Shown here: in pieces, positions 1-12,111 of the stretch | Layout of the letters: the number at the start of each line of letters is the position of its first letter | Numbering within the stretch: position 1 is the first letter of the stretch | Source: Castanea sativa | Taxonomy: Eukaryota; Streptophyta; Magnoliopsida; Fagales; Fagaceae | DNA length: 64,000 nt | Assembly (NCBI RefSeq): GCF_040712315.1 | Contig: NC_134013.1 | Location: 87,240,001-87,304,000, forward strand | Direction: 5' to 3' | Notes under the pieces: generated by a model | Seen by the model: only the letters and a program-made list of their open reading frames with translations | The model's database searches: none | Told to the model about the DNA's origin: nothing | Translations under genes and position numbers: made by a program

Positions 1-900
1 CAAGTAGTGCTTTTGATGGTTGTAGTTTTAAATGGATTAGGACAAATGCCAATGGTATGGCTTGCACTTGATGTAAATGGGATATGATAAACAATTTTTC
101 AAGTTGTATAATGGAGATTACATTGTAATACAACCAAATTAGACATTTAAAATTCCCTCAAAATAGATTTGATGATAATTGTTACGACTTTGGAACGATT
201 AGTAATGCAAGCAAGATTTGCTAGACTCTTTATTGCTTTGTATGGGGAGCATGGTTTGTCCTTGGGCAATCTAATTTATGGCCCAAAATGTGGTGGGCTG
301 TGTTTTGTTCTTCCCAATGGTCTGGACCTTTTGTAATCTCATTTACTCAGGAAAAAAAAAGAAAAAAGAAAAAAGAAAAGAAGATTAGTAGTGTTGAACT
401 GTTAGCATATGGCTTGACTATATCTATTTGAATAACATTATCAAATTTCAAAGTGTTTATGTAACAAACATGTGCAAAATATCTATTTATGATAGGAAAG
501 GGAAAATAAGTAAATAATATTCTGGATCTTTCCCAAAAAGAAATGGACCACCAATATTTTAGCTTTCATCAATAAATTTGAAATAGTTGTCTAAATACTG
601 TTTATTATTTAATATAAAAAACTACTTTGTTGGTGACTACCTCAAACTACAAAACGATCAATTAGAGCAAAAAATAAATAAATCAATAAAAATCTATAAA
701 CACAGCGAAAGATTTTAAATCACAGAGTGATCTACTTAAATTTCTCCTTACAAACACAAAAAGAAAAATTAGAAGATAAACTGAGTACAATTTTAAAGAC
801 TACGTAATTTTTCAAAATTTTCTTACATATACTTTAACAAATTTTTTCTGTACATTTCTAAAATCAACATCAAAATAAAGTAATAAATTATTATGCATTT
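1..900. other. Intergenic, AT-rich, no gene seen
   Basis: No convincing coding region on either strand. A purine-rich tract follows about position 350, after a short stretch that reads like the tail of a transcribed retroelement, but I could not assign it to a family. The rest is AT-rich spacer. Confidence 0.5.
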
Positions 901-1600
901 GGGAATTGGGAGTATACTCCACCCTCCCATGTAGGATAGGTCCTACTGACTCACCTCATGTGAAAGGGAAGACCGGAATATACAATAATTGTCCTAAACC
1001 TAAATAATGCACTGCAGCACTGCTCACATTGATCATCTTTACTGTCCTAGTTATCGTATGGAGATCAGGATGAGTCAATAAAGCTGATTCATGCCTGGGA
1101 TGGAGATGTGGGTCGACGTGATGGTAGATTGCAGTTCCGTTTCGTCTTTGCAAGTTGTTTCTACGGTGAATGGTGGCTGAGCCCCTCCGATCTAAGTTTT
1201 TGGCTCAGTGGGTTTTTGGGTTTTCAATATGGGTTTGTGAGTTTTTTTTTTTGGCTTTCTTTTGGGTGGTTATGGAGTGCTTTGGTCAGATTTGTGGTTT
1301 AATGCTCATATGTTGTGGATTGTTGGTGGTTTGTGCTCAGATTTGTGGTTTAACAGTCAAATTTTTAGGTGGTGGCTGTCTTTTTTCTCTCTTTTAGATC
1401 TGGTTTTTGGGGTGGTTGGTGGTGGTTTAATGATTTATTATGGGGTGGCTGTTGGTGGTTTTTGCTCATTTGGGGTGGCTGGTGGTGGCTTGCATTTTCA
1501 CTTATTTTGTTATTCCAAACACTTGAAAATATTTTACAGTCAAATTTTTTACTGGTAAAATATTTTACATTTGAAAATATTTTACATCGAAACAAACAAA
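901..1600. other. Intergenic; low-complexity T/G-rich block ending in a MITE-like terminus
   Basis: Positions 1200-1500 are a T/G-rich block on the plus strand with repeated GGTGGT words, and its reading frames are low-complexity artefacts. The block ends near 1600 in a terminus (CGAAACAAACAAAGCG) resembling the inverted-repeat end of the MITE at 56647-57537. Homology to the downstream chitinase copy starts immediately after it. A matching left end was not found, so the element is partial or rearranged. No chitinase third exon is present here, although chiB has one at the equivalent place. Confidence 0.4.
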
Positions 1601-1744
1601 GCGTAATTTTATGACCACTAATTAGTATTTATGAAAAGTATTTTTTTTCCCTAACTTAATGAAAAATTTATAAGTTCATGATTTTAAAAACTTACGGAGT
1701 GAGTTGGATAGGCCCTCGGCCATAATATTGTTTGCCATAGGGAC

Positions 1745-4700
1745 AAACCCATGATTTCAAGCTGGGGGAGGAGGGCGGAGATAAGCAAAAAAAAAATAAT
1801 TCAAATACGCATCCATATAGTATTAATAAACTATCAACCAAGACAGATACCCAAAAATCATTGTTTCTTATTATATTAAGATACAATCATCTACCAAAAA
1901 AAAACAAAAGACACGAAACACTATTATTTCTCAATATAATCATCTATGAAAAGGTAACTCGACACTCTTTCAAATCTTCAAAATCATCTATGATTGAATC
2001 CAAACTAAATGTCGAATCTAGATCCTTTTCAATGTATAATATCAAAGAGTCCGTCAAAAAATCATTTTCCATTTTGTTTCAAAGATTAGTTTTGACAACT
2101 TTCATAGCTGAAAATGCTCGCTCTATAGTAGTAGTAGAAATTAGAAGAGTAAGCACAAGTCTTACTATTCTATAAACAAGTTTGTAGTGTTCTGAGTTTC
2201 CACTTCTCACTAACCATTGACACAACTTAGATAAACTGTTCAATTTTTTGAACTCTGGATCTTGGACTACATTATACTCAAAATGATAAAGCTCATTCTC
2301 CAACACTTGTTTGTCATAATCAATGAAATCTTGTGGATAAAAATTCTTTACCAACAAACAAAGATCACTACTTCTGAAATATTTTAATACCTCTCGAGGT
2401 TCTAAAGTTGAGCTAAGCCTAAGTAACTCTATTGCATCTTCTTTAAACCGATGATTTAGTTCCTATAGTTGAGAATCTATTACAGCATAAAAAATATTTA
2501 CTCGATAATGATGCTCAATTGTACCGTTATCTTGCTAATTACGAGCTCGACCTCACCTCCTAACATAACAAGCATTCATATCTAGTACATCAATGCAATG
2601 CTTCTTACAAAATGATATCACGGTGGTGAGTAAGTCATCCCATCCATTATCTCTAAATTTTTGGATAAGTGCTTTAGTAGATGAAACTAAATGCATGACA
2701 TTTAAAATGTCTTGAGATTGGCTTTGCAAAGCTTGACAAAATTTATTAGTAATCTTCATAGTTTCCTTCTCAAGATGCAAAGTGAAGACAAATTCAAATG
2801 AAGTTAAACCATCATAAGTTAACTCTGCTTCTGCCTAGTGTTCTCCATCACTCGCATCATCAATTATATTTAGTAAAACTTCAACAGTTGAAGTAAACAT
2901 CCTTAATAAGCTAGAAACTGATATAAAATGTGAACTCCAACATGTTTCTACAAGTCGTTGTAAAGTGCCAATTTGATTAAGTCCACTTCCAATCTCAAGC
3001 TCTTCAAGATCAATCAAACGTACTACTTCATTAGCATTGACAACTTTCAATTGCTCATTACGCTTGCATGAAGCATTAACAGTTTTGATCACCAAAAGCA
3101 ATTTAAGAAAAAACCCACTAATGGGGACAACTTGTTTTGATACTTTTAATAATACCGATTGTAAGCGATGTACAAAACAATGGATGTAGTAAGCATATGA
3201 ACAATCATTCAAAATCAAAGCTTGTAATCCATTCCACATACCTCGCATGTTGCTTGCTCCATCATATCCTTGCACTCGAATATTTTGTATATCTAAGCAG
3301 TGTTGAGATAACAAAGAATTTATCCCCTTCTTTAGAGTCAAAGCTACAGTGTCAACAACGTGAATAAGTCTAAAAAAACGTTCTTTCACAAAGCCTTCTC
3401 TATCAACATATCTAAAAACCATAGCCATTTGCTCTTTCATGGACTCATCACGAGCTTCATCAACCATTATGCAAAACTTTGCATCACTAATTTCTTCCTG
3501 AATTGCCTTCTTCACTTTGACTAAGTAAACATGTAGAATTTCCTTTTGAATCTTAGGTGATGTGTAGGTTGCATTTTTGGGAGCTTTTTCTATTATGTCA
3601 ACAACCTTCTCATTCCAAAAAGTGACAATGTTCAATGCTTCAAGAAAGTTCCCACGATTAGATGAACTAAGTTTCATCTCGACCTCTAAACGAGATAGCT
3701 TGAAAGGCAAGATGTCGGACAATATAAATTGAGGCCTTCACTTGCAACTGATTATTTGCAATTTGTTCAATAGTGAAATGATCTATTACCCTTTGTAAAT
3801 GTTGTCATTAGTTCATCAAATCCTTACACATTTGCTTGGCAACTTTATGAGCTAAGTTAGGATTTTTTCCTATATGACCTTGAAAATAACAATTTTTGCC
3901 CCCCAATTTTTTTCCAATTTCTAAATCTACCAACAGTGAATGTATTTTATCCCACAACCCCATTTGGATTATGAAAGACAAAGTAAGGTAGACAATAAGC
4001 TGTATCTTTTGTAGGAGAATATTCAAGCCATGCTGAATAATATTCAAACCAAGAAGGTTGAAAGCTATAATTGTCTTTTCCACTTTTTTTGTATTTTTGT
4101 AGATGAGGTTGGTGTGGATCATTTGTAATGTAAACCTGTCGAATTTCATTATGTTGATTAACATGATATTCTCATATTTGTTTGCGTGCTCCAGGATCAT
4201 AATCCAAAGAATTAAGATCAAATTTTTGAAATTGTGTTTGAGAGATATGGTTATTTCCCAGAATTGGGATATCGACATTTTCTGGAATTAGGGAATGAAT
4301 TTTTTTGGGATTGGAACATCGACATTTTTCGGAATTGGGGAATAAATATTTTCTAGAATTGGAACATCCACATTTTCTGGAATTGGAATAGCAACATTAG
4401 TTGTTGGCAATCCTACGTTGACTTTTGAAGAATTTGAATATTTTCTTTTGAAAAAATCAAACATTGTAGTTGATTTTTCATAATCTACAAATAAAATAAG
4501 AACCATATATATTATCTCACAAATGGTTGTTGTTACTAACTAAAGACAAATACTAGAACCTAGGTAATATGCATGATGCATTTAATTATAGTATTTCTCA
4601 CTTCTTTTCAATTTATAAATCTATCTAATTTAGCATTATGAGTTAACAATAGGCACAAGTGAATCACTGTTATTTTCTTAAATTTGTGTGACAATTTTCT

Positions 4701-5376
4701 ATATTATATGATTTGTTTCTGTCTTTTATCTTTGGTTTTTGGTCTTTGCCTCTATTTATCTCTTTGTCTTGTCTCCATATTTCTGACACTCACCCAATCT
4801 CACTACCGACACTATGAATATATTCTGCACTAGCAACAAAAAACTTTTCCTAACTTTACCTTCTTTTTTTTTTGTCACTTGTCCCTATTATTGCCCAACT
4901 ACCAGTCAACAAAGAACAAACAGTCAAACACTACACTAAAATATTCTCTAATCTCTACAAACTCTACTCTCTCTCTATCTCTCTTATCTATATATATAAG
5001 AGAGAGAGAGTCACAAACACAGAATCACAGAGCCAAAAAGTAAGTACTCTCTAAGTCTCGCCTCTCATTGTCTCTGTCTCGCCTCTCTTTGTCTCTGTCT
5101 CGCCTCTCTCTTTTCTTTTCTTTTTTCCTTCATTTTTCACTTGTTTAGTTTGGTTTTGGACTGCTAGGTTTTTTTTTTTTTTTTTTTTAACATTTTTTTT
5201 TAGATTTACATGGGCTCTTGCCTGGGCTGGCCGGCTGGGATAGGATGGTTCATGATTTTTGGAGGGGGGCCTAAGCTACAAAATAACGGGGCCCAAGTCT
5301 TTTTTTTTTTTTTTTTTGAAAATTTTACCTACTAATTTTTTTTTTTGAGCCCAAGTGGGGGGGGCTAGGCCCCCAC
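1745..5376 (-). mobile_element. Decayed hAT-superfamily DNA transposon inserted in chiA exon 2
   Basis: Comparison with chiB shows about 3.6 kb of extra DNA between the two halves of exon 2. The insert carries a minus-strand transposase remnant of the plant TTF-zinc-finger/DUF4371/hAT-dimerisation type. The right side has G- and C-rich terminal sequence near 5350-5376 with long T tracts. I could not define clean terminal inverted repeats or an 8-bp target duplication, because both junctions have diverged, so the boundaries are good to about 15 bases. Confidence 0.75.
2079..4506 (-). pseudogene. hAT transposase pseudogene (TTF-zinc-finger / DUF4371 / hATC type)
   Basis: Read on the minus strand, pieces occur in the order expected for plant TTF-type hAT transposases. 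The N-terminal piece at 4506-4288 begins near MFDFFKRK. A degenerate TTF-type region is at 4278-3808. The longest open piece, 3722-2835 (295 codons), holds the DUF4371-like core with a VDEARD segment at the usual first catalytic aspartate and a HCFVHRLQ segment. A helical piece follows at 2780-2553. The hAT dimerisation region at 2357-2079 contains TTIERAFSAMK. Stops and frameshifts separate the pieces, so no full transposase can be made. Family assignment is from motif recognition by eye. Confidence 0.82.
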
Positions 5377-5979
5377 CTGTGTTTACAATAGGATTGCTTG
5401 TTATTTTCAGTAATAAAGCAATATCCCTATGCATATGGGCCATCCGGTGCACTTGCCCATCCTCCTACAAAAATAATAAATTTTCATTTTGCAATCAAAA
5501 TAAAGCCAATCCAGCAAATTAAAATAAACAGCGTAACTTATTATTATGTATGTTAGACAGGTTTAGGTTCAGAGTCTAAGTCCATTATACCTACTATAAA
5601 ACTGATTGTGATATAATTTTAGGGTTAACTACTATAAAAACTAAGCCCCTATTTGGTATAACTTTAGAAAAATCTTATTTATTGGTAAGTACATATATTT
5701 GTTCTTCTCTTTTTGTGAACATACATGCTATTGAGCAAATATTAGGGACACAACAATTTTCGCTACTATTGACTTAGTCTATTGTAGTTATGAAAACATT
5801 GCTTTCATCTGCATTCACATTGATACAATTTTTATTATATACCAACTGCTACAATCATGTCAATATAGTTGTAAAAAAAATTAAAAAAAATATTGTGTGA
5901 ATAAAATTTTGACAATAACAACTTCAAGAGTGTGAATGCAGCAATGTGATTTATGGAAAAGAATGGCCTGAGGATGTAA

Positions 5980-6520
5980 CTATATATAGGATTGGTGTTA
6001 TGCGTTTTCCTCTACTAGTTAAGTCGGATTCTGTCAGAAGGCACACAAAAAATCCACAATTATGGAGCTGAGAAATTTATATATAAAATAATGTTGTTAA
6101 TAGTGAGTCTAAATTAAAATCAATAAAAACTTAACAACTCTTTTTTTTTTTGAGAAATAATTATAATATGCTGCTCACACTGCAGCTCGAACTCTTTTCC
6201 CCTTAGACCTCCAAATACTTTATACATGAAGAGGTGTCAATTCGGCTACATGACCATGACACTTAACAACTCATTTATTGAGAAAAATATTGTGTGCAGG
6301 GTTACTAAGTGGAAATGGGTTGTCCAGACTGACTTTTAATGTTCAAAGACCTTGACCAAGACTTTTTATTTTTTGTTGGGTTTTTTGATAAAGACCTTGA
6401 CCAAGGCTTGATCGTTCCTGAAACGTGTTATTATGTTAACATTGAAAGGGTTGTAAAGACCTTGACCAAGACCTTTTTTTTTTTTTTTGGGTTTTTTGAC
6501 AAAGACCTTGACCAAGGCTT
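5980..6520 (-). promoter_or_regulatory. chiA promoter remnant: TATA box and four W-box cores
   Basis: CTATATATAG at 5980-5989 matches the TATA box of chiB (48861-48870). Upstream for the minus-strand gene, TTGACC (the W-box core bound by WRKY factors) occurs at 6352, 6397, 6462 and 6508. chiB has one such site in the aligned segment, at 49037. The extra sites arose with the local tandem duplication at about 6345-6565. WRKY binding is inferred from the motif only. Confidence 0.55.
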
Positions 6521-6565
6521 GATCGTGACAGAAACATGTTATTATGTTAACAATGAAAGGGTTGT
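6345..6565. repeat. Tandem duplication, about 110 bp x2, in the chiA upstream region
   Basis: Two adjacent copies start with the same GACCTTGACCAAG word, share a T tract followed by GGGTTTTTTGA, and end near TTATGTTAAC and a GAAAGGGTTG word. Spacing between corresponding TTGACC words is 110-111 bases. The chiB segment near 49030 has only one copy. Confidence 0.8.
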
Positions 6566-7167
6566 AAAAAAGGGTAGTGGCTAGAAGGTGGGAAATTGCC
6601 CTCTTCGTCAAAATATGTTGACAATGTTCAAGTTGGAAAAATCTTCGATTATTTTTTTGGTTAAAATATTTGATAATGAAATAACGGTTCAGATAATTAG
6701 CAAGACCAATTGGTATCCGCCTAGTCATGCCTAAATCGCGGTAAATTATTTTTAAGAGCTTAAAATTTTTTGGATATACTTTATATTAAACACTAGTGTT
6801 AAATAACACAAACTATTACACTAAAGTGGTGAGTTTAATTTACATTTTCAATTTCGAAATTATGAGTTAAGACGGTTGATTTCAGTGTTGTTACACACTT
6901 ATTTTTCTTTTTTAATGAATAAATATTATATATATATATATTTTTTTTTTCTTTCTTTTATGTGATGAGAGTGAGATGTCATTTTGTCTAATAGCGTGGA
7001 TAAAGGAAAGTTATGGATTTCTTTTTTAATGAAATGATGGTGTGATGTCATATCTTCTTTTGTTTGATGAAATATGTGAACTAGTGGAATATTGTATATT
7101 AGAATGATACACCACATTGGATAATATAATGTATGTAGTGAGATGTACTATTTTGTAGGATGCATTT

Positions 7168-7170
<3 letters not shown>

Positions 7171-7225
<55 letters not shown>

Positions 7226-7440
7226 CTTGGACGCGGCGAGAGTGGGATGTTGTTCTTTCTAATAATATAGATAATGAAATATTATGAGATTTCTTTTTGC
7301 ATGAAGTGATGAAGTGATATCTTGTCTTTTTTCGTTTGGTGGAACGTGTGAACAGGTGGAATATTGTATATTGAAATGATACACCATAATGAACATAATA
7401 GGATATAATATTTTGTAGAATGAATTTTATATATATATAT

Positions 7441-7485
<45 letters not shown>
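7171..7485. repeat. Microsatellites (AT)n-(GT)n and (AT)n-(AG)n
   Basis: A compound AT then GT dinucleotide tract lies at about 7171-7223 and an AT then AG tract at about 7430-7485, separated by unit A sequence. Unit B carries a shorter GT tract at about 43860-43882 and lacks the AG tract, so these have changed since duplication. Confidence 0.95.
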
Positions 7486-7488
<3 letters not shown>

Positions 7489-7787
7489 ATTGAGAATTGA
7501 AATATAGCAAATCTACTCTTCTTTATAGCTCTCTGTGACAACATGGTTTGCACTTGCCCTTGGCTCCATTGCCTGCACTTTGGCCAAAATGGAGCTCTAG
7601 CCTCTAGTTGATCAGTTCATTTCAGTTATGGAAAGGAAACATGTATGTGGTTGTAGTTCATGCAAGAGGAACTCATTGGACAAAATAGTATACTCTCAAA
7701 ATTTTTTATCAGGGTTTCAAAATGACTTATGCATGGGATAGTCTGGCTTTGTATGTAGACATGGAAAACGTAAAAGACAAAAAATGA

Positions 7788-7872
7788 TGGGGTGAGAGAG
7801 GCTCGAACTCTCGACCTCAGGATAACTCAGAAGCTATGAGACCTACGCGCTAGCCAACTGCGCCACCACCCC
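7788..7872 (-). tRNA. tRNA-Met (CAT), elongator type, with intron
   Basis: The minus strand folds as a tRNA: acceptor stem GGGGTGG paired with TCACCCC, a D-arm AGTTGGCTAGCGCG, a CAT anticodon, and a T-arm containing GGTTCGA-like sequence (GAGTTCGAGCC). An intron of about 11 nt (GCTTCTGAGTT) follows the base 3' to the anticodon, typical of plant elongator tRNA-Met. A run of six T follows downstream at about 7779-7784 and would end Pol III transcription. The gene is identical, intron included, to the copies at 44412 and 54845, although the flanks have diverged. Confidence 0.95.
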
Positions 7873-8926
7873 GAAGTTGGTTCTGATCGTAAACTTTATC
7901 AGGACAATTTTGCTCATCTTGCACCATATTTGAATATAAAATTCAAACTTTGACGTGGATGCCAATTGCCAAAGGGAACTCTAACGCCAAAGTCCCAAAG
8001 TAGCTATGCAAAATTTCAAAAGTTTAGGCTTCGAGTTGAGCATTTTTAGCTTTGAGAACTCATGGATTTCTTGGATGCTGGCTGAAACCATGGCCTCGAG
8101 TTGAGCATTTTCCACATTATGTAGCTAATGGTTTTCAGGTATTGATAGTTCTCGAACATCAGTATCTGGATTTAAGAAAATTATCCTATCCCTGACAAAA
8201 TTTCTAATATTGTTTCTTTCATTCTTTGCTGCATTGACCTTATCCAGGGGCTTGGGAACATGCACATGGAGTCCACATCCTTTATCTGTATCTTACACTC
8301 AAGAAGGTGACACTTGAACCCAAATCATTAGATCTTTTCGTAATATCTAACAAGTGTGCAGTCTTTATAATTTTTGGAGTCTACATCCTTATTTGGATCT
8401 TACACTAAAGAAGGTGACACTTGAAGCCCATCATTAGTTCTTTTGTAATATCTAACAAGTGTGTTGTCTCTAGAATTTTTTTTTTTTTTAAACAAAAAAT
8501 TAAGGGGGAGGATTCTTTGTCTTGGTTTTTCAAATTATTGGATATCTAAGAGAGTATCAAAGGATGAATATTAAGAAAAGTTTCTTCAGGCCAGGGCTCC
8601 AAAATTGCATTTTAATCTATTGGTGAATACAGTAATTCTTTATTGTAGATTAAACCTTTTTCTTTTACTTTTCTATTTTTGTAATGCTTTTCCTTTTAGT
8701 TGTTCCTCTTTAAGTTTCCTCTATCTTGAGGTTTAAGAGATGAATTAAGATTGAAAGCGTTCTATAGGTTCTGCTAATAAACTAGAACATCTCCTTATGT
8801 CAACACCAGGAGTTAAAATCGAAATATTTTACGCGCCTTGATCATTCTAATCGCTGCTTCAGTGAGTTATAGCAAATTTTTTTTTTTTTTTTTTCGCTAG
8901 AATGAGTTCTAGCAACTGAGGATCAA

Positions 8927-9249
8927 ATGGCCAAACAACAAAGTATGGGGAGATAGGCAAGGGCAACACCAGCAGCAAAATATATGTCTCATGCAAATGA
9001 TGATACAACAATCCTTCTTGCCTTTGAATCCAGTGTTCGAAATATTTTCAACAGAAGAGGGCTTTTAGCAATGCTGAAGTAACCAAGTGGCTTGCAATCA
9101 GTGAAGGTAAAGAAAGCATGAAAAGCATAGAAGATCTGATTGATATATTGACAGAGTTATCACCATTGCCTGATTATCAGAGTCCATCAAGAAATGCTAT
9201 AAATGTCTGTCACCCAAATTTACTTGCTTTGTACAAAGATCGTATGTAA
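8927..9249 (+). pseudogene. Unidentified coding remnant in unit A
   Basis: This aligns with 45557-45877, which has a frame of 107 codons including its stop with a single internal stop. Here a TAG replaces one codon near the start, and a one-base loss in the middle plus other indels destroy the frame. The shared C-terminal peptide reads around KWLAISEGK, SIEDLIDIL, PDYQSP and HPNLLALYK before TAA. I do not recognise the family. It looks like the last exon or a retained fragment of a host gene that was in the ancestral unit. Confidence 0.45.
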
Positions 9250-10064
9250 GGTGCTTGTATGCCCAAAAAACTTATGGCAGAACAAAGTTTGGATGGCTGA
9301 TAAATATATAGTTGCAACCTTTTATGGTGTGGCTTGTTGGGATGGATGAATGCAACTATGCAATGTCCCTAGATTTCATGGGGAATAACTAGAATATTCC
9401 TTGCTTTTTTTTTTTTCGAGCTCTGTCCTTTGTCTTCATTTTTGTTAGTTATCAATCAATGAGACTTGTAATTCACAATTAACAAATAAACTGCATTGAT
9501 ACTCCTTAACAAAACAAGAACAAATGAATTGCATTCAGCTCAGTTGACAAATGCCTTGGTGGGCTAGTAGATCTGTCATTAGGTATAAAATTTTATCTCC
9601 TAGGTTTGATGGAAATTTCTCTAGAATGAAGATTCAATGACACCTTTATATCTCTTTGTTATGGAATTGGAAGTGTTGATCTCTAGGATTAAAATTGCCG
9701 CAACCGCCTGGCAGTGGGTTTAATTTTAAAAATGTGTAAAATCACAGGACTTAATCATTTCTAAACAAATTATAGTGGCCACCCATGTTAGAGAAGATGA
9801 TAAGCAAAAAATTAAGTGTTTTGATTTTCAGTGTGGACGTATGAGTAGAAATTTGGGTCACATAATAAGTTTCTAGAATACTGATGAGAATGATTCACCG
9901 ATATCAAGTTTCTTGATAGAAGTTTATAGAAAGTAACACTCATAAAGAGGTTTAGGAAAGGAGAAGATAAAGAGTAATAGAAATGGTCTATTACTTCTTT
10001 GAATGTGTGTGCACGCGCACAGTTCCCTTGTTAAAGTAATGGTTGTTGGCGGTGGTGGCATTGG

Positions 10065-11186
10065 TATGAAAATGAAGATGAAGATGAGGAGGAGGATGGG
10101 AACTTAATCTTCATAGCTGATGAGATTATCAAACTTCTTCAATTTAGGAAAAAAGATAAGGACAAACCTCATAGGAAATCTAAATCCTCTTGGAAGGGTA
10201 AGAATGAGAAACCCCTTATCCAGTGCCATAAGTGTAAAGGTTTTGGTCATATGAAGATAGAGTGCCCAAACTATCTTATGAAGGAAAAGACCAAGAATTC
10301 AAAAGATAAAGAGTTGGTTGTTACCTGGAGTGATACTGAGGATGACTCTTCCGATGAGTATATGGATGAACATGGTCACTTTATGGCTTTTGTTGCCACA
10401 ATCGATAAGGTGATTGTGGAAAGTGCTAGTGACAGTGAGAATTCTTTTGATGATGAAATACCCAAGAAGATGACTCTTCAAGAAGCCTATGATAAGCTAT
10501 GCACTGAATTTATAAATTTTGAAAAGACTTCTCATTGTTGTAGCAAAGAGCTTAATGAGGTAAAAACTGAAAAAGCTGATCTGTTAGTCAAACTAGATGA
10601 GACTACAAGGTTAGTTGAGATTTTTGTTGTAGAGAACACCTCATTAGAAGAAAAGGTCAAGGATCTCGAAGTTGAGCTTAGTCAAGCTAGAACTCAAATA
10701 AAAAGAATGTCTAGTGCAAAGCTTGATGAGGTATTGAGTGCTCAAAAGCCTAGTTCTGATAAGACTGGCTTAAGATATGCTGTTTCCTCAAGCGCCCCCT
10801 CGTCTTCCATGGCTTCTAGATCAAGGACTATCTTTGTGCCTCAAACTGAGAAAGGTGATAGAGGTATGAAATCCAAAACTGATTTAGCTAATTCTAAATC
10901 ATTTGTTAGACCTCATATTTGTCATCATTGTGGTGTTTCTGGACACATTCGTCCTCATTGCTTTAAGTTGTATCCTCAAAAGCAAGTGTTCATACGATCG
11001 CAGGTTTCCTCTCAAGGACTTACACCTTTGTTTGGAGAGTTATTAAAAACTTTGAGCTTTTTAACTCAATTTCAGGAGAATTCTAATTTTTCTATGTCCT
11101 TTAATAGACATACAAGATTACGTGCATTTTCATCTTCACAGCCAAAGACTCGTGCTGTGTGGGTGAGAAATGAGCCTAAGACTTAA
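10065..11186 (+). mobile_element. Ty1-copia gag-region fragment with two zinc knuckles
   Basis: The open frame continues upstream of the ATG at 10251 to about 10065, where it meets the end of unit A. A first CCHC zinc knuckle (CHKCKGFGHMKIEC) lies at about 10231-10272 and a second (CHHCGVSGHIRPHC) at about 10921-10962. Between them are an acidic linker and a Leu/Glu/Lys-rich segment predicted as coiled coil. This layout is found in gag-pol proteins of plant Ty1-copia elements. The frame ends at 11186 with no protease, integrase or reverse transcriptase following, so it is a fragment. Whether it is expressed cannot be judged. Confidence 0.75.
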
Positions 11187-11624
11187 TTGTCTTTTCTATT
11201 TGACCTCTACTTTAATTCTTTATGTCTTAGCTGTTCCTTAGTAGATGAAATAATTTCTAACATTAATATATTTCTAAATAAAAAAACTTTCCATATTCAC
11301 CTAACAATTATGGAAATAAAAAAAAAATCATCAAAAAATAATTCATCTCTCTAAAATTTAAATATATTATTTTCTAAGAAATATAATTGTATGAATGAGA
11401 TATTTCTTAAAATAGATCTTAAATATTATTTTAATGTTACAATTCACAACCAAATTAATGAATATGTTTAGTTATTCTATTACAGCACATTTTATTCTTA
11501 GTAATAAAGATTACCACTCTTGTTGTAATCCACATTTAATGTATCAAACATGCCCTTAGTATCAATAGGGAAAGAATGACAAACAGATTTTTTTTTTTTT
11601 GCTTAATAACCTAAGCACAATTTG
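11187..11624. other. AT-rich spacer between copia fragments
   Basis: AT-rich DNA with no coding signal. Its right part, from about 11555, begins to match the segment near 41005, which also precedes a copia RNase H remnant. Confidence 0.5.
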
Positions 11625-11808
11625 AAAGAAGGTTTAGCTTGAATTTGATCTTCTAAAATTCAGCAAAAGGAAGCCCCTTAGGGAAAATATGGGCTAAATG
11701 GTCTTTCGTGGGGTACTTAGCAATAGCATACATAATGCCACCATAAAAAGACCCTTCCTTAACAAAATAAAAATCAATCCCAACGTGCTTCATCCTAGCA
11801 CGAAACAC
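11625..11808 (-). mobile_element. Ty1-copia RNase H C-terminal remnant
   Basis: On the minus strand the conceptual peptide contains ARMKHVGIDFYFVKEG and a downstream KDHLAHIFPKGLPF segment. These fit the end of the RNase H domain of Ty1-copia polyproteins, followed by a stop. A related, shorter remnant lies at 41230-41345. Only this tail is present, in the opposite orientation to the gag fragment at 10065-11186, so the two are not one simple element. Confidence 0.72.
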
Positions 11809-12111
11809 AAAATTTTATAGACAAATATATGTTATACTAATATTTTCACAATAAAATGATAGACTTGGGAAAAAAAATGTATAACACGTAATATAATTAG
11901 GTGAAACTAAATTGTATCTCAGATATTCTCTTATTTCATGTTGGATTTCTTATGTGTATGTTTTGTTGTTTATTAGTCTTCGACTTATATGACTTATTCT
12001 CGTGGATTTATTTTGCTTTGAAAATACGTTTTGGAAAAATTCTAATATCTAAAAGAAATTGAGCCTTTTAATTTTTTTTTCTTATTTTTAAAAATATTAA
12101 ACCAATCATTA

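Larger units (their letters stand above)
1601..5989 (-). pseudogene. chiA: class I chitinase (GH19) pseudogene, exon 2 split by a hAT element
   Basis: Two separated stretches match the chitinase gene at 47114-48793. Positions 1601-1755 carry the end of exon 2 (residues [10 protein letters not shown], a GH19 hallmark) and its downstream intron. Positions 5377-5989 carry the start of exon 2 (residues [10 protein letters not shown] region), intron 1, the 5' leader and a TATA box. The 3.6 kb between is a decayed hAT transposon. Exon 1 (signal peptide, chitin-binding domain, start of the catalytic domain) is missing: at about 5927 intron 1 joins directly to leader sequence, while the promoter side is kept. 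Exon 3 is also absent on the left, where a MITE end replaces it. The copy therefore cannot make chitinase. Assignment rests on direct alignment to chiB and on GH19 motifs. Confidence 0.88.
6760..10064. repeat. Segmental duplication, unit A (pairs with unit B at 43470-46693)
   Basis: About 3.3 kb aligns collinearly with 43470-46693 at high identity. The shared parts are the tRNA-Met gene, a long T tract, an unidentified coding remnant and non-coding DNA. Homology stops at about 10064, where a Ty1-copia gag fragment begins (equivalent point 46693). A partial third copy is at 53104-54945. Differences include microsatellite lengths and small indels. Confidence 0.9.

Noticed and set aside
5200..5376. 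Exact hAT terminal inverted repeat and 8-bp duplication for the chiA insertion
   Set aside because: G/C-rich end-like words are present, but no left-end partner aligned well enough to claim exact borders.
7167..7553. 128-codon frame with Ser-Leu, Thr-His and Ile-Tyr repeats
   Set aside because: A translation of dinucleotide microsatellites.
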